Position numbers and translations under genes: made by a program. The notes beneath the pieces were generated by a model. It was not told the DNA's origin and searched no databases. It saw only the letters and a list, made by a program, of their open reading frames with translations. A stretch of DNA of 64,000 nucleotides from Microbacterium trichothecenolyticum (lineage in GTDB: Bacteria > Actinomycetota > Actinomycetes > Actinomycetales > Microbacteriaceae), in the NCBI RefSeq assembly GCF_030818955.1, contig NZ_JAUTBF010000001.1, positions 806,001 to 870,000 on the forward strand. The letters are read 5' to 3'. How positions within the stretch are numbered: position 1 is the stretch's first letter; every line of letters starts with the position of its first letter. Shown here in pieces: positions 27,172 to 34,800 of the stretch.

Positions 27172-28056
27172 CGGAGCTCGCCGCTGCAGGGATCCCTGTG
27201 ACGGTGACGTGTCGGGTGCTCAAGCTCTCCCGCCAGCCCTATTACCGGTGGTTGGCGAACCCCATCACCCCGAGTGAGGTGGTGGAGGCGTATCGCGCGA
27301 ACGCGCTGTTCGATGCCCACCGCGATGACCCCGAGTTCGGGCACCGGCTCCTCGCCGACGAGGCCCGCGACAACGGCGAGGCGATGTCGGACCGGACCGC
27401 ATGGCGGATCGCCTCCGCGAACGGCTGGTTCAGCGCGTTCGGCAAGCCCAAGCGCGGCAAGCACCGCAAGCCGGGCCCGCCGGTTCACGACGAACCTCTG
27501 CGCCGTCGTCGACGAGCACGGCCAGACCCGGCACGTGTTCGCCGCGGACGCGCCGAACGAACTCTGGCTCACAGACATCACCGAGCATCGGACCGCGGAG
27601 GGCAAGCTCTACCTCTGCGCGATCAAGGACGTGTACTCCGGCCGGATCGTGGGGTACTCGATCGACTCCCGGATGAAGTCGCGCCTGGCCGTTCAGGCGC
27701 TCGAGAACGCCGTTGCGATGCGCGGCGACGTCGCCGGTTGCGTCGTGCATTCGGACAGGGGATCTCAGTTCCGCAGCCGGAAGATGCTCCGCGCACTGGC
27801 CCGTCACCGCATGGTCGGGAGTATGGGCAGAGTCGGGTCGAGCGGAGACAACGCGGCCATGGAGAGCTTCTTCGCGCTGCTACAGAAGAACGTCCTCGAC
27901 CGCCGCTCGTGGACCACCCGCGAGCAGCTACGCATCGCGATGGTGACCTGGATCGAGCGAACCTACCACCGCCGCCGACGTCAGGCCCGCCTGGGCCGTT
28001 TGACGCCCATCGAGTTCGAGACCATCATGAACACGACCGCCGCACTGGCGGCGTGA
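27168..28056 (+). pseudogene. IS3-family transposase OrfB, frameshifted
   Basis: The N-terminal HTH_21 part (TAWRIASANGWFSAFGKPKRGKHRKPGPPVHD) is in one frame. After one extra base near 27492-27495 the catalytic rve core continues in the next frame: LWLTDITEH (first D), VVHSDRGSQF (second D) and NAAMESFFALLQKN (E). The DDE triad is therefore present. Repaired length is about 295 residues. Confidence 0.88.
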
Positions 28057-28139
28057 CTAGGAACTGTCACCTATCCGTGCAGCAGTCCCCTCTCGACTGC
28101 CATGCTGGTACAGCGAATCTGCTTTCTGAGACATGCGCG

Positions 28140-28361
28140 TCAGCCCGCGTCCTCTACACGACGTCGTTTCCGCGGGCGCGCCATGAACCATGCAATCGGG
28201 CCCACCACGGGCAACAGCACCGCGACCAAGATCCAAGGTGCTCGAGCATCGGTGGACAGCTCCGCGTTGCGCGAAATGCTCACGAGCGAGGCAACCAGCA
28301 GAACCGCGGCCGCTACTAGGAGCACTGACCACAGTAGGTCAGGTGTAGCTAGTGAGAACAT
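28140..28361 (-). CDS. PLDc_N-domain small membrane protein
   Basis: 73 residues with two transmembrane segments (LLWSVLLVAAAVLLVASLVS and WILVAVLLPVVGPIAWFMA) and a basic tail. The second segment with the P-V-x-G-P-x-x-W pattern is the phospholipase D N-terminal (PF13396) motif found in small membrane proteins. Function unknown. The following gap, 28362-28524, shows no gene. Confidence 0.7.
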   Translation of the reverse strand: MFSLATPDLLWSVLLVAAAVLLVASLVSISRNAELSTDARAPWILVAVLLPVVGPIAWFMARPRKRRRVEDAG

Positions 28362-28524
28362 AATGCCCCTTTCGTCGACCTATCTGACTTTCTGCTGCCC
28401 AAGCTAGCTGATGTAAGCGTTTATCAGCCCGCCGGACAATCGCAGACGCGAGGATGTTCCCGCATTAGAAACATTTAATCCTCCGATCGAGCCACCTCGC
28501 TCAAGCCATCCAGGGCACTCCTCG

Positions 28525-28977
28525 CTACCCGGATAGCGTGGAGCGGTACTCGCGCCTGGTGAGGGGGCGACCCTCGGCGTCCGCGGGGACGGTCTGCACG
28601 TTCAGCACGCCCAGGAAGGACGACACGACGGTCAGGCCGACGGTGACAAGCGACGCGACGTGCGCCACGGTGTCGGAGCCGACGAGCCCGAACGCGAGGC
28701 CGACAGCGCCGCCCGCGGCCGCGAAGCCGTAGACGAGCCCGCGGCCCGTGACGTCGAACCAGCGCGCGGCCGCGGAGCCGCGCAGCAGGGCGAGCGAGAG
28801 GAGGCCCTGCGCCAGCGCGAGGCCGGAGCCCGCGAGGCCCACCACGGCGGCCGACTGGCCGTCCGTGATGAGCCCCGCGGTGACGCCGAGCGTCGAGAGC
28901 GTGCCGAGCGCGGCGTGGAGCGCCTGGCGGCGAGCATCCGTGAGCCATGCCCGGAGGCGATCGAGAGTCTTCTTCAT
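28525..28977 (-). CDS. Holin-like phage membrane protein
   Basis: 150 residues beginning MKKTLDRLRAWLTDARRQAL. It has three to four hydrophobic segments (ALGTLSTLGVTAGLI, GLALAQGLLSLALL, AAGGAVGLAFGLVG, LVTVGLTVVSSFLG). Size, topology and position next to an endolysin suggest a phage holin or holin-associated protein. Its ATG overlaps the stop of the next gene upstream (ATGA). Confidence 0.55.
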   Translation of the reverse strand: MKKTLDRLRAWLTDARRQALHAALGTLSTLGVTAGLITDGQSAAVVGLAGSGLALAQGLLSLALLRGSAAARWFDVTGRGLVYGFAAAGGAVGLAFGLVGSDTVAHVASLVTVGLTVVSSFLGVLNVQTVPADAEGRPLTRREYRSTLSG

Positions 28978-29258
28978 TCCATGTCCTTTCGACGGTGGTA
29001 GGTAGGCCAGGCGGGGATATCCGCGGGATCGACGCACGGGGCCTCGAGCAGCACGCGGCGGCACGCCGAGGCGTGCTCCTCCGCCAAACGACGCCGGTAG
29101 GCCTCCTCGTCGACATCCCGCCGCACGCGATCAATCTCGCGGCGCTGGCGGCCCGCCCGGCCGGTGAGTGCGCCCCACAGCGCAGCCGCGATCTTCGGCA
29201 CCAGGACGGTGCCCCCTACAGCGGTCAGCAGCAGCGCGGCGTCACGAGCGATGTCCAT
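28974..29258 (-). CDS. Small phage-type membrane protein with coiled-coil tail
   Basis: 94 residues: one N-terminal transmembrane span (LLLTAVGGTVLVPKIAAALW), then a charged helical region (RRDVDEEAYRRRLAEEHASA). The layout recalls Rz-like or holin-partner proteins, but no family is recognised. Part of the four-gene lysis-like operon on the minus strand. Confidence 0.55.
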   Translation of the reverse strand: MDIARDAALLLTAVGGTVLVPKIAAALWGALTGRAGRQRREIDRVRRDVDEEAYRRRLAEEHASACRRVLLEAPCVDPADIPAWPTYHRRKDME

Positions 29259-29261
29259 GCG

Positions 29262-29684
29262 TCACCTCCGGGGCTCGAAGTCGTGCCCCCGGATCAGCAG
29301 CAGACGAACGATGTAGAACAGCAGCGCGACGATGAGCACGCCGAGCTGGGTCAGGAGCGAGCCGGACGACTGGAAGTGCAGCGTCGCGACGACGACGCCA
29401 TAGATGCCGATGCCGAACAGGCACGCCCCGACGGCCGCGCGCTCGAGCTGCCAGTACCCCGGCAGGACGGTGAGCGCGCCGACGGAGCCGCCGACGATCC
29501 AGAAGACCGCCCACGAGACGGAGAGGATCGGCCCGAGAGCGCCCTCGATCGTCGTCGGCGGGTTCGTCAGCGTCGCGACGCCCGTGCAGAGCGTCACGAC
29601 GTAGCCGAGCAGGAAGACCACGCGCAGCACGCGCGGCTCAGCGATGCGGCGCCATGCCCGGCGGGCCGCGCGGATCAGTTCCAC
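29262..29684 (-). CDS. Four-span phage-type membrane protein
   Basis: 140 residues from the GTG at 29684, which lies inside the end of the endolysin gene (10-bp overlap). Four hydrophobic segments: VVFLLGYVVTLCTGVA, ILSVSWAVFWIVGG, AAVGACLFGIGIYGVVV, LGVLIVALLFYIVRLLLI. Similar proteins occur in actinophage lysis cassettes; function inferred from position only. Confidence 0.6.
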   Translation of the reverse strand: MELIRAARRAWRRIAEPRVLRVVFLLGYVVTLCTGVATLTNPPTTIEGALGPILSVSWAVFWIVGGSVGALTVLPGYWQLERAAVGACLFGIGIYGVVVATLHFQSSGSLLTQLGVLIVALLFYIVRLLLIRGHDFEPRR

Positions 29685-30559
29685 GGGAGGCGGAACTTCA
29701 CGACGGCCCAGAGCAGGTACTTGGCCGTCTCGTATCCGCCGATGCCGTCGACCGCGAGCGTGCCGTAGCCGTTCTTGGCGGCCATCGCCTGCTCGAACCG
29801 CACGATTTCCTGCGTCCGCGGGCCGTCCTGGCCGTCGACCCCATCGGGGCCGAGATCGTGGCCGAGCGCGGCGGCGAGCCGCTGCACGTAGCGGACCCAC
29901 GTCGAGCCGTAGCGCGAGCGCGCGGGCTGGCCGGGCGTCTCGTCCGGGCGAGCCCGGTAGTTGAGGAACGCCCAGAGGAGGTAGGTCACCGTGTCGGGGC
30001 CGCCGATCCCGTCGCGAGCGATGCGCCCGAAGCCGTTCCCTTCAGCCGCGCCCTGCTCGTGGAGGACCGCCGCCTGGGTGGCGAGGCCGTCCTTGCCGTC
30101 GCGGCCGCCCGTGTTGTGGCCGAACTCGCCGAGCAAGTCCTGAGTGAACAGGACGAAGCCGCCGCCGTAGCGGGCGCGGGCGGGGAAGTTCTCGCCGGAG
30201 CCGCCAGCAGCGCCGCCGCCGCGGAACTCGAAGTGCACCGGGTCGGTCTTCGGGTAGGGCTGCACGAAGCCGTAGGGGCCGCACACAGCGGTGAAGCGGG
30301 CGGGGTCGGCCACGTCCACGGCGATGCCGCCGTTCGCGACGTGGTTGGAGCGCTCGGCGGGCCGAGCGGGCTCGTACAAGTACGGGGGCCGGTTGGCCGG
30401 GCCGCCCTGATCCCAGCGCCGGATGAGGCCGTTCTGCGACTCGACGGAGCGGCCCGCCGAGTTGACGCCGAACACGCCGTGATCGTCCTCGAGGCGATCG
30501 AATGCGGCGGCCGCGTCATCGCGCAGCCAGTGGCCGCGGTGGTTCTTGAGGGTAGCCAT
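29675..30559 (-). CDS. Phage endolysin: M15/VanY-type peptidase with C-terminal peptidoglycan-binding repeats
   Basis: 294 residues. The metal-binding residues of a D-Ala-D-Ala carboxypeptidase-like (M15) domain are visible: H73 and D82 in SNHVANGGIAVDVA and H109 in DPVHFEF. Two repeats follow (each G-H-x-x-GG/PDG-x-DG-x-x-TQ), with YLLWAFLNYR and YLLWAVVKFR between or after, the form of a cell-wall binding module. It is the first gene of the minus-strand lysis module. No capsid, tail, terminase or portal genes accompany it. Confidence 0.85.
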   Translation of the reverse strand: MATLKNHRGHWLRDDAAAAFDRLEDDHGVFGVNSAGRSVESQNGLIRRWDQGGPANRPPYLYEPARPAERSNHVANGGIAVDVADPARFTAVCGPYGFVQPYPKTDPVHFEFRGGGAAGGSGENFPARARYGGGFVLFTQDLLGEFGHNTGGRDGKDGLATQAAVLHEQGAAEGNGFGRIARDGIGGPDTVTYLLWAFLNYRARPDETPGQPARSRYGSTWVRYVQRLAAALGHDLGPDGVDGQDGPRTQEIVRFEQAMAAKNGYGTLAVDGIGGYETAKYLLWAVVKFRLPWN

Positions 30560-30585
30560 TTCGTTCCTTTCGATGGCATGACAAA

Positions 30586-30614
30586 GGCCCCCACCGCGGG
30601 ATGCGATGGGGGCC
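30586..30614 (-). terminator. Terminator left upstream of the endolysin gene
   Basis: On the minus strand GGCCCCCA pairs with TGGGGGCC and is followed by TTTGTC. It lies in front of the endolysin, so it would end a transcript from a gene farther upstream, and no such gene remains. It looks like the residue of deleted phage DNA. The rest of 30560-30787 has no supported gene. Confidence 0.6.
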
Positions 30615-30787
30615 GGGACTACGCACTTTGCTTCGGCCGGCGCGGGGGTCGGCTGAGCAATATGCGCAGGGTTCTAGCGGACGACGGTCTACACCTCATC
30701 GGCGGTTGCTGCCTCGACCGGGGTGGGGGAGGCCCAGGGGGGCCGGACTGATATACGAAACCGAAGAGATTGCGATCACCCGAAGAA

Positions 30788-31186
30788 ATGCACAGCACTA
30801 CCATCCGGGCCGGGGAGGTCTACGGCCCGAACTACGACCCGACGCCCGAGGCCGCGAAGCACGGCATCCAGATCGTGCACGACCTCGACGCCGACGACGC
30901 GGGCGAATGGCACCCTGAATCTCGGACCATCCGCGTTCGTACCTCGGATCGCTCGCACTTCCGCAGCACCGCCACCTATCAACTCGCCTATGCGCTCGAC
31001 CCCGGCGCGACGCGGGAGAGCGCGGTGGCATTTGCCATGAGCCGCTTGGTCGATAGCGAAGACCTTGCGGAGCTGGCCACCGTGACGAACGACCCCACCC
31101 TGTTGGCGAAGATCCTTCGCGTCACCCCGGGCCTCCTGCGTACGCACCTCGAAATCAACGTCGGATCGCGGGTGGCGGTCGGATGA
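30788..31186 (+). CDS. ImmA/IrrE-like protein with lost HExxH motif, coupled to the integrase
   Basis: 132 residues from the ATG at 30788 (an ATG at 30770 is possible). The layout H-x-PESRTIRVR..., STATYQLAYALDPG, RESAVAFAMSRLVD and LAKILRVTPGLLRTHLE follows ImmA/IrrE metallopeptidases. The zinc motif HELAH, however, reads YQLAY (residues 64-68): each changed residue differs by a single base. It should therefore be catalytically dead. The stop overlaps the integrase start (ATGA), so the two are co-translated. A role as integrase partner, for example directionality factor or regulator, is inference. Confidence 0.6.
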   Translation: MHSTTIRAGEVYGPNYDPTPEAAKHGIQIVHDLDADDAGEWHPESRTIRVRTSDRSHFRSTATYQLAYALDPGATRESAVAFAMSRLVDSEDLAELATVTNDPTLLAKILRVTPGLLRTHLEINVGSRVAVG

Positions 31187-32688
31187 GCGCCCGGATCACA
31201 CGCCTTCCGGCTCCGGCCGTAGAGCGCGCCGTGATCTACCTACGGCAGTCGACCTATAAAGAGGAGTCGATCAGCCTCGAAGTGCAGGAACAGGCCGCCC
31301 GCCAGCACGCCGAGGAACAGGGATACACCGTCGTCGGAGTCGAGTCCGATCCTGGCATCACCGGGCGGTCCTGGAAGCGCCGTGCGGGCGTGCAGCGCGC
31401 CATGAACGCGCTCGAAACGGGAGAGGCCGAGGTCGTCATCGTTTGGCGCTGGTCGCGCCTCAGCCGCAGCCGCCGGGACTGGGCGGTCGCGGCGGACATG
31501 GCCGATGTCGTCGGGGGACGCATCGAGTCAGCGACCGAGCCGAACGATCGGACGGCGGCCGGACGGTTCGCCCGCGGCGTGATGACCGAACTCGCCGCGT
31601 TCGAGTCCGAGCGGATCGGGGAGCAGTGGGCGGAGGCCCCGGCGCATCGCATCGCCCGCGGCCTCCCCGCCACGGGAGGCCCCCGGTTCGGCTACCAACA
31701 GGTCGACGGTGCCTACGTCGTCGATCCCGTGACCGGCCCCGCCCTCGCCGAGCTGTACCGGCTTTATCTGGGCGGATGGGGGAGCGTCCAGCTCGTCCGT
31801 TGGCTCCACGAGCGCGGGATCATGCGCGGCAAGGACAACGACCGGCCGTGGAAGTATCAGGACGTCTTGCAGACGATGGATGCCGGGTTCGGAGCCGGGC
31901 TCCTCGTCCGCACGCCGCCGAAGCCGAAGGGCACGAACATCTCGACGCCGAAGATCGCCGTCTGGCTTCGCGAGTTCCGGCCCGGCGCACATGAGCCGGT
32001 GATCGACCGCGCGACGTGGGACGCCTACGTCGTCGCCCGACGCGCCCGCAGCCGCCACTCGGCCCCGATGCTCTCCGGCCTCCTTCGCTGTATGGATTGC
32101 CAAGGAGCGATGAGCGGGCAGAGCGTCACCGGCAAGCGCGGGTTCTACCGATGCACCCTCGGCGCGAGCACGACGAGCGTCCGAAGCGTTCAGGTGTACA
32201 TGGACGTCCTCGACGCCGCGGTGGAAGAGTGGGTGCTGGCGTTCGCCGACAGCATCAGCTTGCAGCGCGAGGCACAGGAGCAGACGACGGAGCACGGGAA
32301 CCGCGTGCAGATCACCGCGCGGCGCGCGCAGCAGCAGCTCGGTCGGATTGAGGACCGCCTCGCGAGACTCACGCTCAAGTACGTGGATGACGCGATCCCG
32401 CGCGACATGTACGAGCGCCTCCGCGCCGAGCTTGAGGCGGAGCGCGACGACGCCGAGCGGCGCGTGCAGGATGCGACGAGGAACCCGGTGCGGGATGCCG
32501 CCCCGGCGGCCGTGTCGCCCGATCTGCGCCGCCAGTGGCAGAACATGACGCCGAGCAAGCGCAACCACGTTCTGACGCCGCTGATCGCCCGCGTCGAGGT
32601 GTTTCCGGTGCGGCCCGCCGGACAGCGCCATATCCCGCGCTGGCGCATCGTCCCGGCGTGGGAGGATGACGCCGACACGGGGGAGTAA
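31183..32688 (+). CDS. Large serine recombinase (site-specific integrase)
   Basis: 501 residues. The catalytic domain (1-150) has the nucleophile S23 in IYLRQST and the arginine-rich WRWSRLSRSRRDW at 88-100. A recombinase domain follows (GPRFGYQQVDG to about 290). The zinc-ribbon has C303, C306 and C324, but the usual fourth cysteine is replaced in GASTTSVRS. A coiled coil at about 370-450 precedes a conserved tail. The gene ends 72 bp before yebC and its att half-site, the expected place for an integrase. Confidence 0.93.
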   Translation: MSARITRLPAPAVERAVIYLRQSTYKEESISLEVQEQAARQHAEEQGYTVVGVESDPGITGRSWKRRAGVQRAMNALETGEAEVVIVWRWSRLSRSRRDWAVAADMADVVGGRIESATEPNDRTAAGRFARGVMTELAAFESERIGEQWAEAPAHRIARGLPATGGPRFGYQQVDGAYVVDPVTGPALAELYRLYLGGWGSVQLVRWLHERGIMRGKDNDRPWKYQDVLQTMDAGFGAGLLVRTPPKPKGTNISTPKIAVWLREFRPGAHEPVIDRATWDAYVVARRARSRHSAPMLSGLLRCMDCQGAMSGQSVTGKRGFYRCTLGASTTSVRSVQVYMDVLDAAVEEWVLAFADSISLQREAQEQTTEHGNRVQITARRAQQQLGRIEDRLARLTLKYVDDAIPRDMYERLRAELEAERDDAERRVQDATRNPVRDAAPAAVSPDLRRQWQNMTPSKRNHVLTPLIARVEVFPVRPAGQRHIPRWRIVPAWEDDADTGE

Positions 32689-32702
32689 TCGAGCAACGAC
32701 AA

Positions 32703-32732
32703 GAGGCCCGCGGTCTACCAGCCGCGGGCCTC
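32703..32732 (+). terminator. Terminator between integrase and attR
   Basis: GAGGCCCGCGG pairs with CCGCGGGCCTC around TCTACCAG. It insulates yebC from integrase transcription and is shared, nearly unchanged, with the integrase remnant at 23837. Confidence 0.8.
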
Positions 32733-32790
32733 GTTGTCTATCTACCGTTATGTTGGGTACATGTCCGGACACTCCAAATGGGCCACGACC
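32733..32790 (+). other. attR-like right junction overlapping the yebC start
   Basis: The left arm (ATGTTGGGTAC, preceded by GTTGTCTATCTACCGTT) matches internal site D. The core ATGTCC at 32761 is also the first two codons of yebC, and everything to the right is native yebC. TATGTT at 32749 sits exactly six bases before the ATG and can act as a new -10 element giving a leaderless yebC mRNA. Confidence 0.75.
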
Positions 32791-33519
32791 AAGCACAAGA
32801 AGGCGGTCATCGACTCCCGCCGCGCCAAGTCGTGGGCCAAGCTCATCAAGAACATCGAGGTCGCGGCGAAGCTCGGTGGAGCCGACCTCCAGGGCAACCC
32901 GACCCTCTTCGACGCCGTTCTCAAGGCCAAGAAGACCTCGGTCCCGAAAGACAACATCGACCGTGCGATCAAGCGCGGCGCCGGCATCGGCGGCGAAGCG
33001 GTCGAGTACTCCTCGATCATGTACGAGGGCTACGGACCCAACGGTGTGGCCTTCCTCATCGAGTGTCTGACCGACAACAAGAACCGCGCCGCGGCCGAGG
33101 TGCGTACCGCCCTCAGTCGTAACGGCGGCACGCTCGCCGACCCCGGCAGCGTCGCGTACAACTTCAGTCGCAAGGGCGTCATCGTGGTCCCGAGCGAAGG
33201 CACCAGCGAAGACGACGTCATGCTCGCCGTGCTCGAGGCGGGCGCTGAAGAAGTCGAGCCGCACGGCGAAGGCTTCGGAGTCATCACCGAGGCCTCCGAC
33301 CTCGTCTCGGTCCGCAGCGCCCTCCAGGATGCCGGTATCGAGTACGACTCCGCCGACGTGGAGTTCGTCCCCTCGCTCAAAGTCGAGGTCGACGCCGACA
33401 CCGCGCGGAAGGTGTTCCGCCTCATCGACGCGCTCGAAGACAGCGACGACGTGCAGAACGTGTACACGAACTTCGACCTCAGCCCCGAGGTACAGGCCGA
33501 GCTCGAGAACGACGAGTAA
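32761..33519 (+). CDS. yebC: YebC/PmpR family DNA-binding / translation-associated protein
   Basis: 252 residues, full length, starting [21 protein letters not shown], the family signature. YebC proteins bind DNA as regulators, and some act on ribosomes at proline stretches. The start ATG is inside the integration core, so the coding sequence is intact but its promoter and 5' end now come from the island. It is followed by ruvCAB, the conserved order. Confidence 0.97.
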   Translation: MSGHSKWATTKHKKAVIDSRRAKSWAKLIKNIEVAAKLGGADLQGNPTLFDAVLKAKKTSVPKDNIDRAIKRGAGIGGEAVEYSSIMYEGYGPNGVAFLIECLTDNKNRAAAEVRTALSRNGGTLADPGSVAYNFSRKGVIVVPSEGTSEDDVMLAVLEAGAEEVEPHGEGFGVITEASDLVSVRSALQDAGIEYDSADVEFVPSLKVEVDADTARKVFRLIDALEDSDDVQNVYTNFDLSPEVQAELENDE

Positions 33520-33567
33520 GGGCGCGCCCTGCCGTCCGCCACGCCCCCTGCGCCTAGCGTGGGGGGC

Positions 33568-34170
33568 GTGTCTCGTTCTCTGCGCGTCCTCGGCATCGAC
33601 CCCGGGTTGACGCGCTGCGGCATCGGCATCGTGGACGTCTCGGCGAACCGCACGGCATCCCTCGTCCATGTCGGTGTCGTGCGTTCGGCGACCACCGACC
33701 CGATCGAGAAGCGACTGGCCGCGATCGCCGCCGGCATCCGCTCCGTGTTGCGCGAGCACGACCCGATGGTCGTCGCCGTCGAGCGGGTCTTCGCGCAGAA
33801 CAACCGACACTCGGTGATGGGCACGGCCCAAGCGAGCGGTATCGCACTGCTGCTGGCCGCCGAGCACGGCATCCCCGCCGCCACCCACACGCCCAGCGAG
33901 GTCAAGGCGGCGATCACCGGCTACGGCTCGGCCGACAAGCTCCAGGTGCAGACGATGGTCGCCCGCGTGCTGCGGCTCGACGCGCTGCCGCAGCCCGCCG
34001 ACGCGGCAGATGCCCTGGCCATCGCGCTCTGTCACGCCTGGCGCGGGGGACCGGCGACGCCGGCCGGCGGAACGACGCTCACCCCCGCGCAGAAGGCGTG
34101 GCGGGATGCCGAGAAGCGGCGTTCTCCACAGCCTCGTGTCGCTCGAACACATGTACGAAGCGACGCGTAA
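33568..34170 (+). CDS. ruvC: Crossover junction endodeoxyribonuclease RuvC
   Basis: Resolves Holliday junctions. 200 residues from the GTG at 33568; TAGCGT lies 7 nt upstream, and a GTG three codons earlier is less likely. Acidic active-site residues are in GIDPGLTRCG, VAVERVFAQNN and the C-terminal PADAADALAIALCHAW. Confidence 0.95.
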   Translation: MSRSLRVLGIDPGLTRCGIGIVDVSANRTASLVHVGVVRSATTDPIEKRLAAIAAGIRSVLREHDPMVVAVERVFAQNNRHSVMGTAQASGIALLLAAEHGIPAATHTPSEVKAAITGYGSADKLQVQTMVARVLRLDALPQPADAADALAIALCHAWRGGPATPAGGTTLTPAQKAWRDAEKRRSPQPRVARTHVRSDA

Positions 34171-34179
34171 GCTGGGCGC

Positions 34180-34800
34180 ATGATCTCTTCGCTGCACGGG
34201 ACGGCGGCTCACGTCGCCGACGACTCGCTGGTCGTGGTGGTGGGCGGTGTCGGCTTCTCGGTCGCCGTGACGGCACAGTTCGCCCGCACGGTGCACATCG
34301 GCGACGACGTGCACCTGCACACCAACCTCATCGTCCGCGAAGATGCGCTCTCGCTCTACGGCTTCGAGAGCCGCGAAGAGCTCACCGTCTTCACGCAGCT
34401 CATCGGCGTCACCGGCGTCGGCCCCAAGTCCGCGCTCGGCGTGCTCTCGTCGCTGACGGTACCGCAGATCGCCCAGGCCGTGGCAGACGACGACGACGCA
34501 CCGTTTCGCCGCGTCTCGGGCATCGGCCCGAAGACCGCGAAGCTCATCGTGGTGCAGCTGGCCGGCAAGCTGTCCGTGGTGCCGACTGCCGCCCCCGCGG
34601 CCGTCTCCGCCCAGGGACAGGTGCCAGTACAGGTGACGCAGGCGCTCGTCGGCCTCGGCTGGAGCGAGCGCACGGCGGCGGAGGCCGTGGCATCCGTCGC
34701 CGAGAGCGCCTCCGACGCCGACCGCGCCTCGGTCCAGAGCTTGCTGCGTCTCACGCTCGCCCTGCTCGGTCCCGCACGCAAGGAGACGGTGGGTGGCTGA
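34180..34800 (+). CDS. ruvA: Holliday junction branch migration protein RuvA
   Basis: 206 residues, tetrameric junction binder that loads RuvB. Helix-hairpin-helix motifs [13 protein letters not shown] and [16 protein letters not shown] are present, with the RuvB-contacting C-terminal domain ([17 protein letters not shown]). TAAGCT is six bases before the ATG. The last codons overlap the ruvB start by 8 bp. Confidence 0.96.
   Translation: MISSLHGTAAHVADDSLVVVVGGVGFSVAVTAQFARTVHIGDDVHLHTNLIVREDALSLYGFESREELTVFTQLIGVTGVGPKSALGVLSSLTVPQIAQAVADDDDAPFRRVSGIGPKTAKLIVVQLAGKLSVVPTAAPAAVSAQGQVPVQVTQALVGLGWSERTAAEAVASVAESASDADRASVQSLLRLTLALLGPARKETVGG

Larger units (their letters stand above)
26794..28089 (+). 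mobile_element. IS3-family insertion sequence, 1296 bp
   Basis: Bounded by 25-bp inverted repeats (26794-26818 and 28065-28089; 23 of 25 positions match, beginning GGGACTGCTGCACG). It contains orfA and orfB with a 4-bp overlap, the usual IS3 arrangement. I see no clear target duplication in the flanks. orfB is frameshifted, so this copy may be inactive unless the indel is a sequencing error. It sits inside cassette 5. Confidence 0.88.
21125..32766 (+). mobile_element. Serine-integrase cassette island inserted at the yebC start codon
   Basis: The core ATGTCC of yebC is present at 21125 and again at 32761, where the real yebC begins; identity extends to 10 bp (ATGTCCGGAC). The DNA between carries an intact large serine recombinase next to the right end. 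Four internal copies of the core (21806, 22858, 23890, 26201) each have left and right arms related to those at the island ends, so the island is a tandem array of five cassettes of about 0.7, 1.1, 1.0, 2.3 and 6.6 kb. The cargo is accessory and mostly one to a few genes per cassette. Confidence 0.8.

Noticed and set aside
21125..32766. Complete prophage
   Set aside because: Only an integrase and a lysis module are phage-like; no terminase, portal, capsid or tail genes are present.
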